Source of the DNA: Chytriomyces cf. hyalinus JEL632
Lineage: Eukaryota; Chytridiomycota; Chytridiomycetes; Chytridiales; Chytriomycetaceae
NCBI GenBank assembly: GCA_025435555.1
Contig: JAIWWG010000020.1
Span: forward strand, 310,001-374,000
Direction of reading: 5' to 3'
DNA length: 64,000 nt
The notes beneath the pieces were generated by a model, which saw only the letters and a list, made by a program, of their open reading frames with translations, ran no database searches and was not told the DNA's origin. The translations under genes and the position numbers were made by a program. Shown here one piece after another: positions 55,897-64,000 of this stretch; within the stretch, counting starts at the first letter, position 1, and the number at the start of each line of letters is the position of its first letter.

Positions 55897-56870
55897 ATGA
55901 GCAGTTCGCAACCAGTGCTGCGGTACTCTCGACAGCACGCCGGCGAAACTAACTGGAGCTTTGTAGACTCTGCGCCAGGAATAGAGACGGAGCTCGGAGT
56001 GCGTGTGGGAGGAGGTCGCATTAGCGTCACGGCAGGCACGCGAGTGGTTGAGAATGTGAGCGTTGGTGTCGCGTACCTGTCAATCGTCAAGAAGGATGCG
56101 GTAAACGCTATGTTTGGTTGCCTTCAAGTCAGTGTGTGCCCTTTTTTGTTAAACTCGTACTTTCCCAGACTGTCGGTGTCAAATACCTCAGTCAGCAAAA
56201 GAAAGCGACTCCGTCCAACAAGGCCAAGATCAGAAGTGCACCTAAAAACCGATTCCAGTTGATCTTTGAAACGGACCAAGCCGCCACTTTGTTTGTCGCC
56301 GAATTGTCGGCGCTTGGTGTCCGAACACGCATTGTGGCAAATGAAATTCCGGACACGCAGGGTTTCGAAGAGACGGCGCGACAAGTTCAAGAAACTATGA
56401 CGGATGATTCGCAAGTACTTATGGATGACTCTCAAGGGCTTATGGATAATTCTCAAGTGATCATGGACGAAAGGGCAGCTCCTGCAACCCATTCGAATTC
56501 ACCATCGACTCCTTCAAAATCAGCGGCTGGGCAGAACAGTACACCAAAAGAATCATTATCTCTTCCATTATCATTGAACCAGTCGCAGTCGGGCCACATT
56601 GCAAGTGGCCAATCCGTTCGGTCGGTCCCTGAAACTCCACAAGCACTTTTACGCGATACAATTTCCCAGACCCAGTCACTGCCACTGCAAGAATCAATAC
56701 CTGTGGCAGATTTGGTTGTGACTGAAGAAAAACCAAGTACCAGAAAGTTTTCCCAGTTGTTGGCCTCTGAGCGACAAGATGCTGTGCGGGCAGCAATGAA
56801 AGACCCCGAGTTTCTTGAAATCTTTCATGCTGCGAGAGGACTCCTTGTAGAGCGTTTGATTCTTGCATAG
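55897..56870 (+). CDS. Possible REC114-like meiotic recombination protein
   Basis: Two exons: 55897 to about 56128 (MSSSQPVLRYSRQHAG...FGCLQ) and about 56169-56870. They are joined through gtcagtgt...cccag to TVGVKYLSQQKK. The first 130 residues look like a small PH-type beta fold: LRYSRQ, NWSFVD, GGRISVTAGTRVVENVSV, then NRFQLIFETDQAATLFVAELSALG as closing helix. The order strand-Trp-strand-GRI recalls REC114 family signatures. A Ser/Gln-rich linker with four near-identical heptads (DDSQVLM, DDSQGLM, DNSQVIM) follows. The C-terminal helix is DPEFLEIFHAARGLLVERLIL, where REC114 proteins also end in a conserved helix. The match is by pattern only; a generic PH-fold protein is the alternative. 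Confidence 0.5.
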
Positions 56871-56895
56871 TGTTTGACTCCACGTCTGGAGGGGA

Positions 56896-56913
56896 GGGGG
56901 GGGGGGGGGGGGG
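56896..56913. repeat. Homopolymer G18 between convergent genes
   Basis: Eighteen G in a row within a G-rich 40-bp stretch, 25 bp after a stop codon and just before the convergent gene's end. It could form quadruplex structure or be an assembly length artefact. Confidence 0.85.
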
Positions 56914-56934
56914 TGTGGGAAGGGGGGTAATGTT

Positions 56935-59422
56935 TCATTTTATTTTCATTAGATCTTGAATAAATCGCAAGCTGGTTTCGCTTGACGCGTCCAAGACTGG
57001 CCTCAAATGCTCGATCCAAACTACTTTTCCGACCATAGCAGACTCGCTTTCTGGTCCTTTGAACCCTGACAACTTGATCCCGCCAATATCCTTGTGTTCA
57101 AGCAGCCGCAAGAGGATCGAGTTGTGTTTGATACCATCGTATGGGCGTAGCAACGCGTTCTGGACGGAAACTACACTCAGTTCAGCTGAGATTTGCTGCT
57201 GGATCTCCGAGGTTGGATCAAGTTGTTTGTTTTCGTGACTGGACAACTTTGATGAAACTGAAGGAAACTCCACAAATGTCGCGTGGGATGTTGTTTTTTG
57301 GTTTGTATGTTGATGCCGTGTTTCTATTCGGAGTATGCACAAAGAGGTGCATGGGTTAGGTGGGCGCTCGGGAGAGATCGTTTCATGGCATTTCGAGAGG
57401 AGGAGGTTGAATTCTTGCATAGTTGCGAGGGGGAGAACTGTATGCGGCGGCGCCAGCTGCACGAGCACATGTTAATAAATGACAGTTGCGCGTATTCCTG
57501 AAGGTACCTGAACTGGGACTGTTCTCTACTGGTCCAAGTCTGCGACTCTGTCGCTGAGCAAGTCGTACACTGATCATCAGGGCGACTGTGAGTAATAAAA
57601 GCACATCTCAAATCATGCCTACTCTCACCTCGTTCCTTGTGAATCTGCAGTGCTGAGAACGAGAGGTTCATTTGCAGTTCTTTCAAAGAATGGGCGAGGG
57701 CAATCAAGTCTTGCGCTGCATGGCTCAAGACACCGGGGGTCCCAGAGCTGCCTCGAAGGAACTCTGTCCTTTGGGCGGCCAAGGACGAGTCTTGCGCATG
57801 GGAAACAGCACAGAAACTGACTCCATCCACGCAGTCTGCCGCAAAACGTTTAAAACTGTCTCGATACATGTCCCGCAAAGGTACAGATTGTTCGAAAATG
57901 GTGTCGGCATGGAATGAAGCCAGACGCCCTTCCCGCTGGGCAACCAGTTGACGACCACCGCCAAGCTTCACAGCAGACAATGCCACATCCCGACTAGATG
58001 TACTCACACGCGTGTCTTGAGCGAGACGGCAGAGCACATGAACTCGGTTGCTGAGACTGTGTTTCAGGAGCCGCACTGCGCGTCTGTCTGAGAGCATCCC
58101 CGCACGCATTGTTTCGACTGTGGACTGAGTTGTTTGCAGCTTCTGGGAAAGGGCATCAGCCATCTGTAAAACTGAGTGTGATAGTATTTCCAACTTTGAC
58201 TGCGAAGGCGATGGAATTGGATACGCATCATTCTCAGGTACTGCACTTGCTTCGTGAGCGACTCAACCTCGAGCGCAAGACCCTGGTTCTCTTATTTAGC
58301 TTGGACAAGCGCTGCATCTCGGCTGCCGTGCTCTTGCCGTTCGTATACAAGCTCAAGTCGAATTGACGCCAGCTCGTTCTGGGCACGCGCCGCAGTTGTT
58401 TGTGCTTCGACGAGTTGTGAGTCACGTGATTGGAGTTTGTCTTGAAGGTCCGAAAGCTGTGTTAGAAGCTTGGCGGAATTAGTTTGCTTGCGATGGAAGC
58501 CATCTGGGGACAGAGATACGGCGCTGTCCATGGCGCCAATCACTGGTCGAGAGTTGCCGTATGGTGTTGAGTAGTCGCAGCCCCGCTTTGTCTTCAAGAG
58601 CGCCTCAAGCGTGGCATCGGGACTATATCCATTCTCTCTCAGTGACAGCAGCAAGTCCTTGTGATGAAAAGAAAGGTCAATGTTGTTTTGCCGCAGATTG
58701 TGGTGCAGCAATTCAAGAGTCTCTTGGACTTCTGGGATGCAGCATTCTGCCTCGATGGATATCGGCAGCCATTCTTGGTGATGCTCGTTGAAGTAGCAGC
58801 GAATGGGGCGGTACAGTGGGAACAAGTGCGTCACGATCCGTGTGTTGGACAGCGGGTCAAGACTAACAACAGCTTGGTCCGATACTTCGTTTAACGCGGG
58901 AAATACGGGACAAGCTCCGGATAGAATTTTGATCTGCTTCGATACAAAGTATCCGCCATGTCTCCATTCATCCGGGAGTGGAACAGGTCCCCCCGATAGA
59001 GAGTTCCAGTCAATGTAGAACCAGTTTTCTGACGCATCCAAAAAACAAGAATACGTCTTTCCAGATGCAGTGACGAACGAGTCTGTACGCTGCCTGCTCC
59101 CGCTTTCGAAACCCGTATTGAGCATTTTCATGCGCATGGAAGCAAGGACAAACGCTGGGTCCGAGATTTCTGAATTGACCCGCTCCAATTCTTCCGCTTC
59201 TTCCTCGCTGACAATCAACCTCGGGTCCCTCCATTCTTGTACTGGAGGTTTGATCTCGTTGCTCGTGTCTGTGACAGGCGGATAGGTGGTGTTTTCATCG
59301 TGGACGCGTTTCCGTTTCCACCACTTTGGGAAATTGGCGGCTGAGAAAAGCCTGGCTGCTGCTGGTTTCGCATGATCCTTGTTTTCGTTGTCATGCGCTG
59401 CAACCGATGATGCCGAGCCCAT
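56935..59422 (-). CDS. Putative N-myristoylated coiled-coil protein, function unknown
   Basis: The start MGSASSVAAHD at 59422 fits the N-myristoylation consensus (Gly2, Ser6). No family recognised. Exon 1 encodes a conserved-looking globular part (YSCFLDASENWFYIDWNSLSGG...LPDEWRHGGYFVSKQIKIL), then a coiled coil (LTQLSDLQDKLQSRDSQLVEAQ). An in-frame TAA (58294-58292) follows DAALVQAK, yet the same frame continues as clear coiled coil (ENQGLALEVESLTKQVQYLR). Either an intron removes this stretch or the stop is real or an error. Downstream exons continue MADALSQKLQTTQSTVETM, AVRLLKHSLSNRVHVLCRLAQ and LIALAHSLKELQMNLSFSAL, with a last exon ending SLRFIQDLMKIK at 56935. The overall gene is plausible; exon joins between 58.3 and 57.3 kb are unsure. 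Confidence 0.55.
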
Positions 59423-60667
59423 GGTCTCTGCAAGGGATGCCGTTTAAAATAACGACATTGTCTAAAGCTTTGCGGTCAACAATGCAACTTTGCCATCGGT
59501 CTTCTACACCACCATCCAATGCTCCAAGCTTATATATAGAACTCTTTGCATTTATCCAACACGCGTCAAAAAAATACCTCGCGCCCATGCACCAAATAAG
59601 TGCTCCGACTCCCGTGACATAATTCCGTAGCATTCACAGGCGTTCGATACCAATTCTGCACAGTCTCTGTAAACTGAAACTTTGCAGCCGTGTTCGCAAA
59701 CTCACTCCATCCAACCAAACTCCGATTCCGTCTTACAAGATCTATTGCTACATCGTAGCTATGCAGGTACTGATCACCACTCAAATCACGCGACATTTCC
59801 CCTTCCACCAGTGAAAGAAACTTTAAGAAGGCGGCATCGTCTACTCGATATAACGCGTTTCCGTTGATATGCTCGGCAAACGTCCATTCCCCAACCGATA
59901 CATCTTCGTTCCGGAGAATAGATCCACGCATCCAGAAATCTCCAGGGATCGAAGCTTCTTCGTATAACCTGTCCAGCCAGCTCGCGCGACACGGCAGGTT
60001 ATCAGGTTCCATGTAATAAATTGCCTGATGATGCATGCCTGCTTCCCGCTTGCCGGACAAAGAAGGAGCCACGCCGAGTAACGGATGGCGTTTCAGTGTA
60101 TTAAACAGCTTGAAAAACATTCGTGAAGGTCCAACAGGATACGCATCCTCATCCATTGTCAAAAGCGCGTTTACAAAGCGAACTGATGCGAAACATTGTT
60201 TCAAAACAGGTTCAGATTCGATACTGTTGATGAGTTGTTGCACCGTGTTTGCGTGTGTCAGAATGTCGCGGTGAAAGTAAAACACGAGATCAATCGATGC
60301 GGCGTAGTTTCGGTGTATGCTGCATGGAGCGTGTTGGAGCCATGTTGTGTGCAGGTTTTTGAGGACTTGGGAAGTGTCTGAGGCTGTGAAGGGGATCACG
60401 AGGGCCATGCGGAGTGCTGGGCTGTGCCGTTCAAGGTCAGAATCCGAGAGTGCTTGTTGAGACAGAAGAAACGTCAGCGAATGAGTAATCTCTCTTAATG
60501 AAATGTTTATCGAGTGAACTTACCGATTCCATGGATCCCATTCTGCCTCATGCCCTCAATGGTCAGATAGAAAATAGCCACCACAGACAACAGAATCGAC
60601 AGCAGCAGGAGGAGCAGTTTCACCAGAGCAGATAAACGACGCGTTGGAACCAGGAGATGCTTTCGCA
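59391..60667 (-). CDS. Type II membrane glycosyltransferase-like protein
   Basis: Exon 1 (60667-60524) begins MRKHLLVPTRRLSALVK, followed by one TM helix (LLLLLLSILLSVVAIFYL), typical of a Golgi type II enzyme. Exon 2 (60452 to about 59578) has the catalytic-like region: LVIPFTASD, SIDLVFYFHRD, ALLTMDEDAYP, IYYMEPDNLPCRASWLDRLY (acidic EPD motif), GDFWMRGSI and EHINGNALYR. These resemble eukaryotic glycosyltransferases with an EPD-x4-R-x2-WLD motif, but I cannot name the family. A gtattttt...tataag intron leads to a last exon ending DHGLGIIGCSA. Its stop at 59391 lies 32 bases inside the next gene's coding sequence, in another frame on the same strand. Without that last splice the protein ends REVFF. 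Confidence 0.65.
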
Positions 60668-60932
60668 TTCCTTCTTTCTGGGCAGCTGTTGATTTTTTTT
60701 AAACAAGTGCCAACACAACTTGTCAACTGCCAATCTTCTTGAAAAAAAAAACAATAACAAAAAACATCGAAAAAACCCAAACTTGAGCAGCGTTCGAAAA
60801 CTAAAAATATAAAGAATACAACACACACAAGGCACGAGACAAAATGAACAGCCAAAAGCAAGAGTCCTCCACATCTCAAACGCGCACACGCCCCCCTGCT
60901 CAAAATTACATGCACATTTGCACCCAGCAGTA
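60668..60932. other. Intergenic stretch with no gene seen
   Basis: 265 bp between the glycosyltransferase-like start and the stop of the upstream gene. It has poly-A/poly-T tracts near 60685-60760 and no recognised element. Confidence 0.45.
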
Positions 60933-63900
60933 TCATTGAACAGATGAAGTCCCGCTGCTAGCCTCTGCCGGTGTTGCAACTCCCGAATCTACTGACTCAT
61001 TGGCCAAAGCCGTCTGCTTTTGTGAAGGACTGCTGTTGGCATCAACGGTTGTCCTTCCGATATCCGATAATTTAGACTATGTGTTACAAGAGTATTAAGT
61101 CCCACTCTTTGCAGAAACGCGTTTTTTTTTAACTTACCGATATGGAATCGATTTCAGATGAATTGATCGACATGCTCTCGCCTTTACTTTCATCGTCGAA
61201 ACTGATGGATGATAGCTTGTCTGGGAAAGGGTTTTCCTGTTTTTTGAGGGCGGCTAAGGTGTCAGCACCATTCCCCCATCAAAAGGAGGGATTTTTGTTT
61301 CCACAAATGGTTACCATATCAAATCTGTAAAAGAAGACAAGATTTTCGTTAGATGCGAAACGTGTCGTGAAAAAAAAAAAAAAAAAAAAGGATCATCGCT
61401 CTTACCCAGTCTCATCCATTAAAAGCTCTTCTTCAATCGCCTCGCCGAGTCCTTCCTCCTCGTCATCCGAGTCGTCTCCCAAGATTCCCCGATCCGGCAA
61501 ATCGCTGACCATGTTTTGGCAGAAATACCGTGCGTACTGGGAGAAAAATGAACAGAGGAATATATTAGATGAACGAACAGATTTAGTTTGAGAGGTCCCA
61601 AGCTTCCTCCATCACCACTTTCCATATTCCCCCACCTTCCACCCCTCTCCCACAAGGAAAGAAAGAGAAAAAAAACATCAACAAAATATGTGAAGGGGAG
61701 TTGGCAGAAAAGAGAGTAGCGCAATCGTGGGGGAGCGAGAATCGAAATTGAGTTTGATCCGTTTTATTGGGCAATACATGCATGATTTCCTCTTGCGTCT
61801 TGAGCTCTCTTTTTGCGGGACAGTGTTGTGTGACTTGCCGAGAACCGGTAGGGAGTTATTTGGCCAAAAGCAGGGGAAGTTGAAAGGTAGGGTTGGATCC
61901 GGGCAAAAGCCTCCATCAAAAAGAAAAGAAAAAAGATCATGAAGAAGAGGAAAAAAAAAGTCGCTCCTGTAAAACCAAACCCAGATGAAAAGCAAAAAAA
62001 AAAAGTAACCGCATGAAAATCCTCAGAAAACGTCAGCAAGAAAAACTTCCCCCCAACAAAAGATCTTGTACCCCTCACCCAAATGCGCGCAACCATCAAT
62101 CATAATAACCCTCCTGCCAGTCCTTCGATGACCCGCTTTCTTTATAGTTTCTCACCTGATCACCGAGCGCGTCTCCTCCATCTGCAATGGCAGCGTCAAC
62201 GCCCTTCCCCAGTTCGTCATCTTCTTCGTCAGAATCGTTGCTGACAGGAGGTGTGCTATGATGTAGTCCGCCTCCAAGTTCTTTCTTTGGGGGTGGTGCA
62301 GCGCCCAAGGGCGGCATATCGGTTTCGTCAATCTTCCCAAAGCTTGTCGCGGCTTGTCCAGTGTGCGTGGGTCGAACACCTCCCAATGCTTGTCGGTCCC
62401 GGTCCTTTGTTTCGCGCAGCACACCCCCAAGATACTCTTGCCAATCATCGGACTCAATTAAGTCTGTGATGGCAAATTTCATCCACGGAAAGATGAGGGG
62501 TAAGTATTTTCCAACGGAACCAATCATTTTCGGTTGTTACCTTTCACTTCTGGCCCAAAATCGTCCAAACATTTTTCGACCAGTTTTGAAACTTCATCGG
62601 ATATATACGTCAAATGGCCCATGTAACCCAATCGTACACCTTTCGGCTGTTCGACTTCGAAATCATTCCGTCTTTGAGCATCCGTAATTTTCGCCGTCAG
62701 CTTTCCTTCGACGAGAATCTGCAAATTCAAACAAGTTGTGAGATAAATTGAACAGGATAAAGTTGAGACATTGAGCAACGAACCGAGAGAACAAGCCTCT
62801 TGAAGACTCCTGAAACGTCCTTCATTTTCGTTTCGAGTGGACTCAGGATGCCGTCTTCGCCTGCCGGTGGAATCAGTTCGTTTCCGTCTGGCCCGACAGG
62901 TGCAAAATTGGATGATTGTGATGTGAATGAATATGTGTTGAAGACTTTGGCAATCATGTCATACACGACGCTATGCAGAAAGTTGTTCCAAGGAAATTGG
63001 AAAAACAGAGCCTTGAAACAACGGACGGGGGTTATGGAGGAAAACAACCTTCAACTTGTCCGAGAAACATACCAAACACATGGGAAGCACTTTGGATTGC
63101 ACCAACAGTTCGCTAATCAGCGATAGTTCGTCTCCAACATTCCGAACTTTCTTCAGCCTCATACCCTCCACACCCACACTCAGGGTTTCCAGACCCGCCC
63201 CTTGCGCATTTCCATCAGACGTCTTGCTTTCCATCATTGAGTCTTCGTCTTCGGGTGGATCGCCAAAGACAAGCCGCTCAAACAGTGGAGATGAAAAAAA
63301 AAGGTACTGCAGGTGCAAGATTTCTGCAAATAACTCGCATGTGCGGAGACGTTCGCTTCCAAGAGGTGTAATTCGACCAAGAGTTGTATCCGCCAGGTTC
63401 TTGACGATAAAAAACATGTGTGGGCGTCAGAAAACGGTGATCAAACCACACAAAGTCAAAATACGAGTACCATGTTTCGCGGTTGTTCCAGCAACTGACT
63501 AAATTCGCCAACCTTCTCCCCAATCACTTTCAGCAAGTCGTTCAAGTCCACAGCAAGACTCTTCATTTTTTCGGAGGTGGGCAGGATTCCAAACTCATTT
63601 CGCGCGGATTGCATCATTTGCGTTTGGAATTGATGTTGCTGAAATTCAGCCTGCTCAATCTCGCTGTATCAAGAGAAACTCTTAAGAAATGCATTCGCTT
63701 CTTTGCAGTACGCTGAATTTTCTGACCTGCAGTATCTTCGAATCAGTTCAATCATGATAATCACTCCGCTTGACAGGGATGACGTTGCATTTGGTGCGGT
63801 CTTGTCGAGCATGAATCCGAAGATTTTTCGCATCATTGCCTCGCTGAAATAAAAGTAGCGCGTAAAGATAAGCAAATTAGGGGTTTGAGATTCGATCAAT

Positions 63901-64000
63901 CTCATGCCAAAGCACCTTTTCAATTCGTCCACCAGTGAATTCCCGCCACCAACATTCGCAGGAGCTCCATCTTCCTGCTCCATGGGTCCTACATTTTGAT
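60933..64000 (-). CDS. SAPS-domain protein, Sit4/PP6 phosphatase regulatory subunit, 5' end outside window
   Basis: Regulatory subunit of PP6/Sit4-type phosphatases. Sequence from 63983 (MEQEDGAPANVGGG) follows an intron-like tgtag acceptor at the window edge, so at least one exon is missing. Helical repeats follow: SEAMMRKIFGFMLDK, GVIIMIELIRRYC, RTCELFAEILHLQ, then the SAPS hallmark LFFQFPWNNFLHSVVYDMI, and GYMGHLTYISDEV. The acidic, Ser/Asp-rich C-terminus is built from several exons: SDEEDDELGKG, a long intron (about 62158-61536) to YARYFCQNMVSDLPDRGILGDDSDDEEEG, a weak-donor gtggaa intron to ALKKQENPFPDKLSS, and SKLSDIGRTTV, ending SSGTSSVQ at 60933. Alternatively intron retention gives the end SKDWQEGYYD at 62096. 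The family call is firm; the 3' exon chain is moderately sure. Confidence 0.85.

Noticed and set aside
1-64000. CRISPR arrays, bacterial operons, Shine-Dalgarno sites, complete transposons
   Set aside because: None seen: genes are spliced, monocistronic and eukaryotic in family content. No terminal inverted repeats or transposase or reverse-transcriptase motifs were found.

Overview
This is a eukaryotic nuclear window of compact, intron-rich genes, most probably from a zoosporic (chytrid-type) fungus. Nearly every gene carries several short GT-AG introns of about 45-70 nt with CTAAT/CTNAC-like branch points. The housekeeping genes are fungal/opisthokont: RPC19, a RAP1-type telomere protein, a SAPS phosphatase-6 subunit, a Sel1-repeat protein and a BRI3-like protein. 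The signalling genes (voltage-gated-like cyclic-nucleotide channels and a cyanobacterial-style GAF-GAF-PAS adenylyl cyclase) are expected in fungi that still make swimming zoospores and are largely absent from Dikarya. The exact species cannot be named from sequence alone.

Layout: 1-1334 the 3' part of a serine carboxypeptidase (+). 1415-5036 and 8100-12692 two paralogous cyclic-nucleotide-gated channels (-), separated by a GhrA-like 2-hydroxyacid dehydrogenase (-) and a 1.6-kb stretch without a convincing gene. 13140-13749 RPC19 (+). 13.8-17.3 kb is a disturbed region: an unrecognised spliced gene with an internal repeat (-), a degenerate (+) gene remnant, and two of three copies of a duplicated block. 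17227-18880 a zinc alcohol dehydrogenase (-), divergent from RAP1 (18914-21662, +) with only 33 bp between start codons. 22161-22232 tRNA-Thr. 22369-31642 two paralogous ABCG transporters (-), flanking a small putative GPI protein and a hypothetical gene. 31790-34813 two single-pass Ser/Thr-rich membrane proteins (+), with a tRNA-Ala between them. 34867-38180 a Sel1-repeat protein (+). 38418-39300 a BRI3-like gene and its decayed neighbour copy (-). 39330-44265 the multidomain cyclase (-). 44429-48458 two GH5 endoglycoceramidase-like hydrolases (-). 48871-49443 a small SAM-like gene (-). 49470-51493 a membrane heme peroxidase/DOMON fusion (-), divergent from a GH35 beta-galactosidase (51547-55235, +). 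55897-56870 a REC114-like candidate (+). 56935-60667 a coiled-coil protein and a type II glycosyltransferase-like protein (-). 60933 to the right edge a SAPS-domain protein (-, 5' end outside the window).

The most coherent theme is cyclic-nucleotide signalling. One cyclase has two GAF domains that keep the cyclic-nucleotide-type NKxnFx3DE motif. Two channels carry two and three tandem cyclic-nucleotide-binding domains, and their pore has Asn-Thr-Phe-Pro where GYG/GFG is expected. A second theme is the extracellular surface: GH5 glycosphingolipid hydrolases, GH35, a peroxidase-like protein without distal catalytic residues, GPI/TM surface proteins and Cys-rich ABCG transporters. A third is local duplication: channels, ABCG genes, GH5 genes, BRI3-like genes, and a roughly 250-300-bp block present three times at gene 3' ends. 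Exon coordinates were worked out by hand from reading frame, splice dinucleotides and paralogue comparison; they are models, not transcript evidence.
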